64,000 nucleotides of DNA from NCBI RefSeq assembly GCF_002872075.1, contig NZ_PGGU01000016.1, forward strand, positions 707,284 to 771,283, in the 5' to 3' direction. How positions within the stretch are numbered: position 1 is the first letter of the stretch; every line of letters starts with the position of its first letter. The position numbers were made by a program, and so were the translations under genes. The notes under the pieces are model-generated. The model had not been told where the DNA came from, made no database searches, and saw only the letters and a program-made list of their open reading frames with translations. The stretch is from Microbacterium aurantiacum (GTDB taxonomy: Bacteria > Actinomycetota > Actinomycetes > Actinomycetales > Microbacteriaceae). Below are positions 36,334-46,600 of this stretch, in pieces.

Positions 36334-37608
36334 ATGGCACGCCTGCCCCACCGCACCCTCGGCGCCTTCGCAGCCTCAGCCGCAGCCGTTCTCGCGCTCA
36401 GTGCGTGCTCGCCCTCGACCGGGGGCGGAGGATCCTCCGAGGGCGGCGACGTCACCCTCAGCTACGCGATCTGGGACGAGAACCAGAAGCCGGCGATGGA
36501 GGAGATCGCCGCCGCTTTCACCGCGGCGAACCCGAACGTCACGATCGACATCCAGGTCACCCCGTACAAGGAGTACTTCACCAAGTTGCAGACCGCGGCC
36601 ACCGGTGGATCGGCAGCCGACGTCTTCTGGATGAACGGCCCGAACTTCCAGCTGTACGCATCGAACGGTCAGCTCGCACCGCTCGACGATGCGGGGATCG
36701 ATGCCGCTGACTACCCCGAGGGCCTGGTGGACCTCTACACATACGACGGCAAGCTCTTCGGCGCCCCGAAGGACTTCGACACCGTCGCCCTCTGGTACAA
36801 CAAAGAGCTCTTCGACGCGGCCGGTGTCGCGTACCCGACGGCGGGCTGGACCTGGGATGACTTCACCGCTGCGGCGGGCAAGCTCACCGACCCCGCGAAG
36901 GGCCAGTTCGGCATCGCCGCCAGCCAGTACGGGCAGGAGAACTTCTACAACTCGATCGCCCAGGCCGGCGGCGAGGTCGTCTCGGCGGACGGCACCGAGA
37001 CCGGTTACGGCACGCCGGAGGCCCTCGCCGGCATCGAGCTGTGGACCGACCTCATCGCGGCCGGATCGTCGCCGACGGCGCAGCAGATGACCGACACGAA
37101 CCCTGAGGACTTCTTCCTCTCGGGCAAGGTGGCCATGTTCCAGAACGGCTCGTGGGCGGCGATCGCCTACGGTGACAACGCCGACATCGCAGACAAGGTC
37201 GATGTGGCTCCCCTCCCCGCCGGTGCCGAGGGAAACCAGAGCGTGATCCACGGGGTGGGCAACGTCGCCAACGCGAAGAGCCCGCACCTGACTGAGGCCA
37301 AGGCGTTCGCCGCCTTCGCGAGCGGTGAGGAGGCGGCGAAGATCCAGGCCGAGACCGGCACCGTGATCCCCGCCTTCAACGGCACTCAGCAGGGCTGGGT
37401 CGACGCGCTCCCGCAGTACGATCTGCAGGTCTACATCGACGCGCTCGAGACGGCCGTCCCGTACCCGGTCTCGAAGAACACCTCGGCGTGGACGAGCATC
37501 GAAAGCGAGATCCTCTCGCAGGTCTGGTCGGGCGCGGTCACGCCAGAGGCCGGAGTCGAGGACCTCGCCGAGAAGATGCAGGCCGCGCTGGACGCGGAGA
37601 AGGAGTAA
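36334..37608 (+). CDS. Sugar ABC transporter substrate-binding lipoprotein
   Basis: 424 aa, family 1 solute-binding protein. Signal peptide with lipobox ALSAC (Cys25) and a Gly/Ser linker (STGGGGSSEGG). The mature start LSYAIWDENQKPAMEEIAAAFTAANPNVTIDIQVTPYKEYFTKLQTAATGG is typical of carbohydrate binders. RBS aaaggaga sits six bases before ATG 36334, which decides the start within a longer open frame. First gene of the locus behind the LacI operator; the substrate may be the oligosaccharide released by the GH26-like enzyme (inference). Confidence 0.93.
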   Translation: MARLPHRTLGAFAASAAAVLALSACSPSTGGGGSSEGGDVTLSYAIWDENQKPAMEEIAAAFTAANPNVTIDIQVTPYKEYFTKLQTAATGGSAADVFWMNGPNFQLYASNGQLAPLDDAGIDAADYPEGLVDLYTYDGKLFGAPKDFDTVALWYNKELFDAAGVAYPTAGWTWDDFTAAAGKLTDPAKGQFGIAASQYGQENFYNSIAQAGGEVVSADGTETGYGTPEALAGIELWTDLIAAGSSPTAQQMTDTNPEDFFLSGKVAMFQNGSWAAIAYGDNADIADKVDVAPLPAGAEGNQSVIHGVGNVANAKSPHLTEAKAFAAFASGEEAAKIQAETGTVIPAFNGTQQGWVDALPQYDLQVYIDALETAVPYPVSKNTSAWTSIESEILSQVWSGAVTPEAGVEDLAEKMQAALDAEKE

Positions 37609-37614
37609 CGACGC

Positions 37615-38574
37615 ATGAGCGTCGTCACGCCTCGCGCCGGCACCTCGGCAGGGCGGATGCCGGAGGCCCCCAGCCCCGGCATCCGCCGCCGTCGGCGCAG
37701 CCCCGGAGCCTCCCCCTGGTGGGCGCTGGTCTTCGTCGGCCCCACGGCCGCCGGCATCGCGGTCTTCTACCTCTGGCCCACCGTGCGGACCCTGATCATC
37801 TCCTTCACCAAGTCGGGTCCGTTCGGCGGCGCCGAATGGGTGGGGATCGAGAACTACGCGCGCCTCTTGCAGGACCCCGAGCTCATCGGAGCCCTCCGCA
37901 ACACGGCGCTCTACACGGTGATCGCGCTCATCGGCATCCCGCTCGCGGTCGCGATCGCCGCGCTCCTGAACACGACAGGGCTCCGGGGCCGCAGCGCCTA
38001 CCGGACCCTGTACTTCATCCCGGTCGTCACCATGCCGGCCGCGATCGCGCTGGTGTGGCGGATGATCTACAACGGCGACTACGGCGTGCTCAACGCTGGA
38101 CTCGGCGCCATCGGGATCGACGGTCGCAGCTGGCTCACCGACCCGAACACCGCGCTCGTCGCCATCGCCGTCGTCGGCATCTGGGCGGGACTGGGCACCA
38201 ACATCGTCATCTTCCTCGCCGGGCTCCAGGGCATCCCCGAGACGATCATGGAGGCAGCGGACCTGGATGGCGCCGGCCCTGTGCGCAAGTTCTTCTCCAT
38301 CACGATCCCTATGCTGTCGCCGTCGATCTTCTTCGTCAGCGTCATCAGCGTGATCGGCGCTCTGCAGGTGTTCGACCTGATCTACATGATGCTAGGCCGC
38401 AGCAACCCTGCGATGCCGAACACCCGCACGGTGGTCTACCTGTTCTACGAAGCGGGCTTCCTCGACAACGACCGTGGGTACGCCGCCGCCGTCGCCTTCC
38501 TGCTGCTCGTGATCATCCTGCTGCTCACGGTCGTGCAATTCCGCCTGCAGAAGAAGTGGGTCCACTATGAGTGA
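37615..38574 (+). CDS. Sugar ABC transporter permease (MalF-like)
   Basis: 319 aa, six hydrophobic segments after a basic, Pro-rich N-terminal tail. The coupling loop reads EAADLDGAGPVRKFFSITIPMLSPS. ATG 37615 is preceded by aaggag within the end of the binding-protein gene. It overlaps the next permease by eight bases. It forms the channel of the importer with that partner; no ATPase is encoded nearby, as at the first locus. Confidence 0.93.
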   Translation: MSVVTPRAGTSAGRMPEAPSPGIRRRRRSPGASPWWALVFVGPTAAGIAVFYLWPTVRTLIISFTKSGPFGGAEWVGIENYARLLQDPELIGALRNTALYTVIALIGIPLAVAIAALLNTTGLRGRSAYRTLYFIPVVTMPAAIALVWRMIYNGDYGVLNAGLGAIGIDGRSWLTDPNTALVAIAVVGIWAGLGTNIVIFLAGLQGIPETIMEAADLDGAGPVRKFFSITIPMLSPSIFFVSVISVIGALQVFDLIYMMLGRSNPAMPNTRTVVYLFYEAGFLDNDRGYAAAVAFLLLVIILLLTVVQFRLQKKWVHYE

Positions 38575-39454
38575 CGTCTCGCTCGACACGCGTGCCGTGG
38601 TCGGCGCGACCGACGTCGATCGCCGAACCCGAAGGCCGAAGAACCGCGGCATCTGGATCGTGCACGTGATCCTCGCCGTCGGGGCGGTGCTGATGGTCTT
38701 CCCTTTCATCTGGCAGCTGCTGACCTCGTTCAAGACGCTGTCCGACTCGGTGCAGGTCCCGCCGAGCTTCCTGCCCCGCGAGTGGGTCTTCACGAACTTC
38801 GCCGAGGTCTTCGAGTCGATGCCCTTCGCGCAGATGTTCGCGAACTCGGTGCTGCTCACGATCGGCCGGACCGTCGGCCAGGTCGTTCTGTGCACGATGG
38901 CCGGCTACGCCTTCGCCCGAATCCCGTTCCCCGGACGCAACGCGCTGTTCGTCGTCTTCCTCTCGGTGCTGATGGTCCCATCGCAGCTGTATCTGCTGCC
39001 GCAGTACGAGATCATCCAGGCGCTCGGCTGGCTGAACACGTTGCAGGCGCTGATCGTGCCCGGCATCTTCAGTGCCTTCGGGACGTTCCTGATGCGGCAG
39101 TTCTTCATGTCGATGCCGGCCGAGCTCGAGGAGGCAGCGCGCATCGACGGCGCGAATCCCTGGCAGACGTTCTGGCAGATCATGGTTCCGCTGGCGAAGC
39201 CTGGCATCATCGCTCTCGTGGTGTTCACTGTGCTCTGGTCGTGGAACGACCTCCTCTGGCCGTTGATCGTGACGACCGACCCCGCCAAGATGCCGCTCTC
39301 CGTCGGGCTCTCGCAGCTCGTCGGCATCCACGGCACCGACTACCCGGTGCTGATGGCGGGTGCGCTGCTGGCGACCCTGCCGATGCTGGTGACCTTCATG
39401 ATCCTGCAGCGCCAGTTCATCCAGGGCATCGCGTTCAGCGGATCGAAGGGCTGA
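38567..39454 (+). CDS. Sugar ABC transporter permease (MalG-like)
   Basis: 295 aa with six hydrophobic segments and the EAA loop EEAARIDGANPWQTFWQIMVPLAKPG. Further conserved: VVFTVLWSWNDLLWPLIVT near the C-terminus. ATG 38567 lies inside the end of the previous gene (8-base overlap), indicating coupled translation. The LacI regulator starts three bases after the stop, so all four genes form one transcript. Confidence 0.93.
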   Translation: MSDVSLDTRAVVGATDVDRRTRRPKNRGIWIVHVILAVGAVLMVFPFIWQLLTSFKTLSDSVQVPPSFLPREWVFTNFAEVFESMPFAQMFANSVLLTIGRTVGQVVLCTMAGYAFARIPFPGRNALFVVFLSVLMVPSQLYLLPQYEIIQALGWLNTLQALIVPGIFSAFGTFLMRQFFMSMPAELEEAARIDGANPWQTFWQIMVPLAKPGIIALVVFTVLWSWNDLLWPLIVTTDPAKMPLSVGLSQLVGIHGTDYPVLMAGALLATLPMLVTFMILQRQFIQGIAFSGSKG

Positions 39455-39457
39455 CGG

Positions 39458-40507
39458 ATGGTCGAGCGAAGAAAGGCCGATTCCCGCCGCCCCACCCTCC
39501 GGATGGTGGCGGAGCGCGCAGGCGTGTCGACGGCGACCGTCTCGTACGTGTTCTCCGGGAGGGCCGGCGCCGCAGGATCCGGCGTTGCCGAGGCGACGGC
39601 CGCGAGAGTGCTCGCTGCGGCCGATGACCTCAACTACCGGCCGAACAGTGCGGCGCGGGCGATCCGCACCGGTCGGAGCGGGATGGTGCAGCTCTCGCTG
39701 CACATGCTCAGCGACCCCTGGTCGCTCGCGGTGGCGGATGCGGTGAACACCGAGGCGAACAAGCACGGACTCACCACGCTGATCCTCGCCGACGGCGATT
39801 GGCACGCGGCGCTGGATCGGGTGGAGAGCGACGTCGCCTACCTCGACGCGGTCGGGCTCGATGCCGGGGCGGAGGCCCGGCTGCACGACCTCGTCAAGCG
39901 CGGTCAGCGGCTCGTCGTCTTCTCGGAGCGCCTCGAGCCGGACGGCTTCGACGTCATCCGCTCCGATGCGATCCCGGGGTGCGGGATCGCGATGGATCAC
40001 CTGCTCGAGAGGCACACCGCGATCGGCTGCCTCGCGGCGGATGCGGCGGTGCGGCTGGCCGAGACGCAGGTCACCCGGTACACGCCGTACGTCCAGAAGA
40101 TGGCCGCCGCGGGCATCGACGTGGTTCCCTCCTGGACCGCGACCTACGGTGAGAGCCAGGCCAGCGCCTTCGCCGCTGCGGTGCGGCTGCTCTCCGGAGA
40201 TGGCCGGCCGGACGCGATCTACGCGACGACCGACTTCGCGGCCATCGCGGCGATCAACGCCGCGCATATGCTCGGGCTCCGCGTGCCGCACGACGTCGCG
40301 GTGATCGGCGTCGGGAACACTCCGGACGCGCAACTGATCGCGCCCACGCTGACGACGGTCGGCCCGACCGACTTCTACGAGCGGCAGGCTCGCATCATCA
40401 TCGACCGGGCTCTCTCGACGGACGACCCCGCCGGTCGCCTGCACGAGTTCACCTGGTCGCTCTTTCCCGGGGCATCGACGGACCTCGATGCTCCCGCACC
40501 CCGCTGA
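39458..40507 (+). CDS. LacI family transcriptional regulator
   Basis: 349 aa. HTH: TLRMVAERAGVSTATVSYVFSGRAGAAGSGVAEATAARVLAAADDLNYRPNSAARAI. The usual V-L-N-G after the recognition helix is replaced by Y-V-F-S-G-R, and four to five residues (GAAGSG) are unusual in the following turn. The ligand domain is normal (DVAVIGVGNTPDAQLIAPTLTTVGPT). RBS gaaggg precedes the ATG by six bases. Most likely the repressor acting at 36255-36270. Confidence 0.92.
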   Translation: MVERRKADSRRPTLRMVAERAGVSTATVSYVFSGRAGAAGSGVAEATAARVLAAADDLNYRPNSAARAIRTGRSGMVQLSLHMLSDPWSLAVADAVNTEANKHGLTTLILADGDWHAALDRVESDVAYLDAVGLDAGAEARLHDLVKRGQRLVVFSERLEPDGFDVIRSDAIPGCGIAMDHLLERHTAIGCLAADAAVRLAETQVTRYTPYVQKMAAAGIDVVPSWTATYGESQASAFAAAVRLLSGDGRPDAIYATTDFAAIAAINAAHMLGLRVPHDVAVIGVGNTPDAQLIAPTLTTVGPTDFYERQARIIIDRALSTDDPAGRLHEFTWSLFPGASTDLDAPAPR

Positions 40508-40550
40508 GGGCCCCGCCCGTTCACCTGAATCGACTCCCAGAAGGACCACC

Positions 40551-41720
40551 GTGGATCTCAAGATCGGCATCATCGGCTTCGGCGCGCGCGCCACTCTCCG
40601 TGAGGAGGTGCAGCGGCCGGGGCAGGGATCGCGCATCACCGCGATCTGCGACCCGTCGGAGCGTGCTCGCGAAGACGCACGCCGGCTCGTGCCGGACGCT
40701 CTCGTCACCGACTCGCTCGACGATCTGCTCGCCTCGGGGGTGGACGCCGTGATGGTCCTGACTCCGGACGACACGCATGCCGCGCTCAGCATCCGCGCCC
40801 TCGAGGCCGGTGCAGCGGTGTTCTGCGAGAAGCCGCTCGCGATCGACCTCGCCGATGCCGACGCGATGCTGGAGACCGCCCGCCGCACAGGAAGCCGTCT
40901 CTACATCGGCCACAACATGCGCCACATGCCAGTGATCACGCTGATGCGCGGCCTGATCCGCGACGGCCGGATCGGCGATGTCAAGGCGGTCTGGGTGCGG
41001 CACTTCGTCGGCCATGGCGGCGACTACTACTTCAAGGACTGGCACGCCGACCGCCGTCGCACCACCGGACTGCTCCTGCAGAAGGGCGCGCACGACATCG
41101 ACATCATCCACTGGCTGGCCGGGGCCTACACCGAGAGCGTCGCCGCGATGGGCGAACTGAGCGTCTACGGCGACATCGCCGATCGGCGCGAACGCACGGG
41201 CGAACGCATGCCGGACTGGTTCAGCGTCGACAACTGGCCGCCCACCTCGCTCACGGGTCTGAACCCGGTGATCGACGTCGAGGACGTATCGATGGTGAAC
41301 ATGCGACTCACCGGCGGCATCATGGCGTCCTACCAGCAGTGCCACTTCACGCCGGACTACTGGCGCAACTACACGATCATCGGAACCGAGGGGCGTATCG
41401 AGAACTTCGGCGACACCGCCGGAAGCGAAGTCGGGCTGTGGAACCGCCGCCACCGCGGCGCGGCGACGGCGGACGAGACCTTCATCGTGCCGGAGGTGCC
41501 GGATGCAGGACACGAGGGCGCCGACGCCCTGCTCGTCGCGGAGTTCCTGCGGTTCGTGCGCGACGGCGGCCCGACCGAGACCTCGCCGATCGCGGCGCGG
41601 GAGGCTGTGGCCACCGGCGTCCTCGCCACCGAATCGCTGCGGGGCGACGGCTCGGCGATCGAGGTTCCGGTGCTCGATCCGGATCTTGTCGCGTACTTCG
41701 ATCGAGGGCAGGTCGAGTAG
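40551..41720 (+). CDS. Gfo/Idh/MocA family NAD(P)-dependent oxidoreductase
   Basis: 389 aa. N-terminal Rossmann fold (KIGIIGFGARATLREEV), catalytic EKP at residues 93-95 (AVFCEKPLAIDL), and KGAHDIDIIHWLAGAY with the conserved His-Asp pair of the catalytic centre. The C-terminal beta-sheet domain holds the dimer/substrate surface. It oxidises a sugar or sugar derivative with NAD(P), in the cytoplasm. GTG 40551 follows agaagga by five bases. Its place after the importer and LacI gene suggests it acts on the imported saccharide. It converges with the GH26-like gene, 13 bases apart. Confidence 0.92.
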   Translation: MDLKIGIIGFGARATLREEVQRPGQGSRITAICDPSERAREDARRLVPDALVTDSLDDLLASGVDAVMVLTPDDTHAALSIRALEAGAAVFCEKPLAIDLADADAMLETARRTGSRLYIGHNMRHMPVITLMRGLIRDGRIGDVKAVWVRHFVGHGGDYYFKDWHADRRRTTGLLLQKGAHDIDIIHWLAGAYTESVAAMGELSVYGDIADRRERTGERMPDWFSVDNWPPTSLTGLNPVIDVEDVSMVNMRLTGGIMASYQQCHFTPDYWRNYTIIGTEGRIENFGDTAGSEVGLWNRRHRGAATADETFIVPEVPDAGHEGADALLVAEFLRFVRDGGPTETSPIAAREAVATGVLATESLRGDGSAIEVPVLDPDLVAYFDRGQVE

Positions 41721-41733
41721 CCCATTCCAGCGA

Positions 41734-42834
41734 CTACGAGGCGTCGTCGAGCACGCTGCGCCCGATGGGCGTGTCGGTGAGGCGCCAGTCGGTCTCCTTC
41801 ACGGTGTGGAAGAAGCTGACGAACGACGCGCCGCTGTCGCGTGCACGTTCGATCAGCATCCGCGACCAGCCCTCCTGGGTGATCCAGTCCTGAGGCGTCT
41901 GTTCGTACGGCGGGTTCTCGGGCCATTGGTGCACCCAGGTGCCCCAGGCGCCGTATCCCGGTCCTCCCGGAGCGAAGTCGGCGGGATCGTCGGGGGCGGA
42001 TGCCACTTCGGCGATGCCCCACGGCTTCGCGCCGGCGAGCGCCTTCAGGCGCTGCACCGGACCGCCCGGCGTCGAGAATCCGAAGACGTCCTCCGGGCTC
42101 TGCCACCCGGCCGAGCCCGTCCAGACGTAGCCCCAGTTGAAACCGTCGAGAGCGAGGGCGTCGACGTGGGCCGAGCCGGGGAAGTACGACTCGAAGGGGT
42201 GCGGTCCGGCTCCGTAGTTCAGCGGGTTCCACAGGAGGACCACCCCGGGCGCGACCGCCTGCTTCATGGCGTACACATGCCGCCACATGGCGATGTACTC
42301 CGACGGCGTGGTGCTTCCCGCGGCCGTCCCGCTCGACCAGGGGCGGCTCGAGTCATCCATCTCCGGAGCGAAGCGCACGATGATCTCCGCGTCGTCGGTG
42401 CGCTGCGCGGCCTCGGTGAGCCAGGCCGTCAGGTATGCGTCATAGTCGCCGGCCGCGATCCGGCGCGGGGCGAACTCCGGCTGCTGATCGGCGGGGCGGT
42501 TCCAGTCCCATGGTTCCCAGGCGATCAGCAGCGCCGAGCCGCGCGCCGCCGCGGCGTCGGCGTCGGCGTGCGGGAACCCGGGCGACTGAACGAAGTCGAC
42601 GTAGGTGGACAGCATCCCGTTCTGCCGGTCGAAGGCGACTTCCTCTGCGGCCATCGTCGACAGATCGTGCGACGCCCAGCCGAGGATCATCGAGGGATCG
42701 CCGTCGAGAATGCTGACCGCGCCCGCGGCGGATCCGGTCGTGCCGCTCGCGGCCGATGGCGTCGCCGCAAGCGTCGCCGTCAGGGCGATGATCGCCGCGA
42801 GAAGGGCAAGCGGGAGACGACGATCTGCGACCAT
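41734..42834 (-). CDS. Secreted glycoside hydrolase, GH26-like (beta-mannanase clan)
   Basis: 366 aa with a classical Sec signal peptide (RRLPLALLAAIIALTATLAATPSAAS). The mature protein looks like a GH26-type TIM barrel: LIAWEPWDWN, IIVRFAPEMDDSSRPW (candidate acid/base Glu), VLLWNPLNYG, VDALALDGFNWG and GAKPWGIAEVAS (candidate nucleophile Glu). The match is by motif pattern; related clan-A families are possible. ATG 42834 has cggagg six bases upstream. It would cleave a beta-mannan or glucomannan outside the cell and feed the adjacent importer (inference). Confidence 0.75.
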   Translation of the reverse strand: MVADRRLPLALLAAIIALTATLAATPSAASGTTGSAAGAVSILDGDPSMILGWASHDLSTMAAEEVAFDRQNGMLSTYVDFVQSPGFPHADADAAAARGSALLIAWEPWDWNRPADQQPEFAPRRIAAGDYDAYLTAWLTEAAQRTDDAEIIVRFAPEMDDSSRPWSSGTAAGSTTPSEYIAMWRHVYAMKQAVAPGVVLLWNPLNYGAGPHPFESYFPGSAHVDALALDGFNWGYVWTGSAGWQSPEDVFGFSTPGGPVQRLKALAGAKPWGIAEVASAPDDPADFAPGGPGYGAWGTWVHQWPENPPYEQTPQDWITQEGWSRMLIERARDSGASFVSFFHTVKETDWRLTDTPIGRSVLDDAS

Positions 42835-43047
42835 GGGGAACCTCCGGGAAGCGGCCTCGTGGCGAATCGAGACCATGCCTGTCCATTCTCCGAAGGCCGA
42901 TGTCGCGCGGCTATGGGCGAACGTCCTGAGATGGGCGGCCAAAAGGCGTGACATCCGGCGCGGGCCGCGCGTCTCGGGACGCGGGCCGCGGGTGGCGCGT
43001 CGCGGAGGGCCGCGTCTCGCCTCCCAGCCTTTTCCAAGCGCGTGGAA

Positions 43048-43061
43048 TGTACAAATGTACA
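43048..43061. promoter_or_regulatory. TetR operator TGTACA-aa-TGTACA
   Basis: TGTACAAATGTACA (43048-43061) is a 14-base symmetric site made of two palindromic hexamers, 15 bases before the TetR ATG and in front of the co-oriented RND gene. A strong candidate for autoregulation and repression of the pump. The rest of the 242-base region upstream (42835-43047) shows nothing else I can name. Confidence 0.75.
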
Positions 43062-43076
43062 GAAGGGGGGTGGAGC

Positions 43077-43655
43077 ATGCCGGATGCCACAGTGCGCAGG
43101 CGACGTGATCCCGCAGCGCGCCGTCGCGAGATCGTCACCGCCGCCTCCGAGCTGATCGTCGAGATCGGCGTCGACGCGATCACCCACCGCAAGGTCGCGG
43201 CCCGTGCCGGAGTTCCGCTCGGCGCCACCACCCAGTACTTCGCCACGCTCGACGACCTCCGCGATGCCGCCCTGCGCGCCCTCGCCGACGAGGTCGAGAC
43301 GCGCATCGAGATCACCCGGCAGGCGGTGATCGCCGATGGCGTCACGCCGGCGGGGCTCGCGCGTCTCATCCACCGGAGCCTCGAAGACGCGGGCGCCGTC
43401 CAGGCGGACCGTGCCGTCGTCACCGCTGCGGTGCACGACCCGCGCGTCCGCGAGCTCGCCCGGCACTGGTCCGACGAGGTCGTCGCCTTCATCGCCCCCG
43501 TTCACGGAACCGACCGCGCCAGGGCCGCCGCCGTCTTCATCGACGGAGTACTCTGGCACGCGCAGATCCACGACGAGCCGCTCGACGAGGGTCTCATCCG
43601 CGACGCGCTCGCCGGCATCCTCACGCCTGAATCCACCGCCACCGCATCCGCCTGA
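43077..43655 (+). CDS. TetR family regulator of the RND pump
   Basis: 192 aa. HTH: REIVTAASELIVEIGVDAITHRKVAARAGVPLGATTQYFATLDDLRDAALRAL (residues ~16-68); recognition helix with GATTQYF. The C-terminal domain has an Asp-rich start and normal length. ATG 43077 has agaagggggg at the right distance. It is followed after 21 bases by the RND transporter, and its operator TGTACA-aa-TGTACA lies immediately upstream, so this is probably a drug-responsive local repressor. Confidence 0.9.
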   Translation: MPDATVRRRRDPAARRREIVTAASELIVEIGVDAITHRKVAARAGVPLGATTQYFATLDDLRDAALRALADEVETRIEITRQAVIADGVTPAGLARLIHRSLEDAGAVQADRAVVTAAVHDPRVRELARHWSDEVVAFIAPVHGTDRARAAAVFIDGVLWHAQIHDEPLDEGLIRDALAGILTPESTATASA

Positions 43656-43676
43656 TCCGACAGAGAGACAACAGCC

Positions 43677-46600
43677 GTGTCGAACCTCGCCGTCCTGAGC
43701 CTCAAGAACCGCGCTCTCATCGCTCTCATCACGATCGTCGCGGCCGTCTTCGGCGGACTCGCACTGACGAGCCTCAAGCAGGAGCTCATCCCGTCGCTGG
43801 AGCTGCCCAACCTGGTGGTGATGACCACCTATCCCGGGGCCTCGCCCGAGGTCGTCGAGAACGACGTCTCCACGCCCATCGAATCGGCGATCCAGGGTGT
43901 GCCCGGGCTCGAATCGACGACGGCGACGAGCACGACGAACGCATCGATCGTTCAGGCCACGTTCGCGTACGGGACGAACCTCGCGACAGCCGAGCAGAAG
44001 ATCCAGCAGGCGATCAACAGGATCTCGCAGCAGCTCCCCGAAGATGTGAGCCCGCAGGTGCTCGCCGTGGCTATCGACGACTTCCCCGTCATCCAGGTCG
44101 CGGTGACCGGCTTCGACGACGCCGAGAACGCCCAGGCCGAACTCGAGAGCGTCGCGATTCCCGAGCTCGAAGACGTCGACGGCGTCAACGCCGCGCAGAT
44201 CGTCGGCGGTCTCGGCCAGCGGATCACGATCACCCCCGACGTCGCCGCGCTCGCCGCGCAGCGGCTCAGCACCCAGGCCATCAGCCAGGCGCTGCAGCAG
44301 AACGGCACGCTGTTCCCCGGCGGCGCCATCACCGAGAACGGCCAGACGCTCACCGTGCAGACGGGCGCGAAGATCACCTCGGTCGAGGAACTCGCTGCCC
44401 TCCCTCTCGTCGGCTCGGCCGCGACGATCGGCGACGTCGCGACGGTCGTGCAGGAATCCGACCCGGTCTCCTCCATCTCCCGCGTCGACGGCAAGGATGC
44501 GCTGTCGATCTCGATCACCAAGCTCCCGGCGGCGAACACCGTCGAGGTCTCGCAGGGCGTGCTCGCGGCGCTCGACGAGATCGGCGAGGCGTTCCCTGAC
44601 GCCGAGTTCACGGTGATCTTCGACCAGGCGCCGTTCATCGTGCAGTCGATCGAGACGCTCGCGACCGAGGGCCTGCTCGGACTCGCGTTCGCGGTCATCA
44701 TCATCCTCGTCTTCCTGCTCTCGATCCGGTCCACGCTGGTGACGGCGATCTCGATCCCGACATCGGTGCTGATCACCTTCATCGGCCTGCAGGCCTTCGG
44801 CTACTCGCTGAACATCCTCACGCTCGGCGCGCTCACGATCGCGATCGGACGCGTCGTGGACGACTCGATCGTCGTCATCGAGAACATCAAGAGGCACTAC
44901 GTCGGCGATGCCGACAAGGGCGATGCGATCCGGCTCGCGGTGCGCGAGGTCGCCATGGCCGTGACCTCCTCGACGATCACGACCGTCGCCGTGTTCCTGC
45001 CGATCGTGTTCGTCGGCGACATGGTCGGCGAGCTCTTCCGCCCGTTCGCGGTGACGGTTTCGATCGCGATGATCGCGTCGCTGCTCGTCTCGCTCACGAT
45101 CGTGCCTGTGCTCGCCTACTGGTTCCTCCGGCCGGGCAAGGAGCTGCTCGACGAGCAGGGCAGGGTCATCGATCCGGAGCACCCGGATGCTCCGCCGACA
45201 CCGCTGCAGCGCATGTACCGCCCGATCCTGGGCTGGACGCTCAAGCATTCGGTGGTGACCGTGATCCTCGCCGTCATCGTGCTGGGTGCGACCCTCGCGG
45301 CAGCCCCCCTGATGAAGGTCAACTTCCTCAGCGACTCCGGGCAGAACACGATGCGCGTCACGCAGGACCTCGGTCCGACCGCGAGCCTGGAGGCGAAATC
45401 CGACGCGGCGATCGCCGTCGAAGAGGCGCTGCTCGGCGTCGACGGCGTCGAGCACGTGCAGGCCTCGATCGGCTCGAGCGGCTCCGCGCTGCGCGACGCG
45501 TTCTCCGGAAGCGCCGGGGTCACGTACTCGGTCCTCACCGACGGCGATGCCGACCAGGAGGCGTTGCGCGCCGAGGTGCAGAAGGCGATCGGCGATCTCG
45601 ACGACGTCGGCGACGTGTCGGTCGCCGCGTCAGCGGGCTTCGGATCGAGTGACATCGCGATCTCCGTCACGGCGTCGAACTCCGAGGATCTCGCGGATGC
45701 CACGTCCGCTGTGATGGAGGAGCTGAAGGGCGGAGACGGAATCGGTACCGTCACCGACAACCTCGCGGCGTCGCTGCCGTACATCGCCGTCGTGGTGGAT
45801 CGTGCCGCCGCGGCGGAACGCGGACTCTCCGAGGTCGCCGTCGGCTCCATCGTGTCGAACACGATGCGTCCGTCACAGCTCGGCTCGATCGAGATCGGCG
45901 ACACGGCGCTGACGGTCTACCTCGCCGCATCCGAGCCCCCCGCGACGGCCGATGCGCTGCGTGCGCTCAGCATCCCGACGCCGCTCGGGGTCGTGCAGCT
46001 GCAGGACATCGCCACCGTCGAGGAGCGCAACGGGCCCACCTCCATCTCCACGGAGCAGGGCCGCCGCACCGCCACGATCACGGTGCCCCCGACGTCCGAC
46101 AACCTGGCGGTCGCCACGGCGACGGTGAACGAGGCGCTCGCCGCGGTCGAACTGCCCGACGGGGCATCCGCCGCCGTCGGCGGCGTCGCCACCCAGCAGG
46201 CCGACTCGTTCTCGCAGCTGGGACTGGCGATGCTCGCCGCGATCCTGATCGTCTACGTCGTCATGGTCGCGACGTTCAAGTCGTTGCGCCAGCCGCTGCT
46301 GCTGCTCGTCTCGGTGCCGTTCGCGGCGACGGGTGCGATCCTGCTGCAGATCGTGACCGGTGTACCCCTCGGCGTGGCATCGCTCATCGGCGTCCTGATG
46401 CTCATCGGTATCGTGGTGACGAACGCCATCGTCCTCATCGACCTGGTGAACCAGTATCGGGAGAAGGGGCTGTCGACCGCCGAGGCGGTGATGGCCGGTG
46501 GAGAGAAGCGTCTGCGCCCGATCCTGATGACGGCACTCGCGACGATCTTCGCCCTCACGCCGATGGCGCTCGGCATCACCGGACACGGTGGATTCATCTC

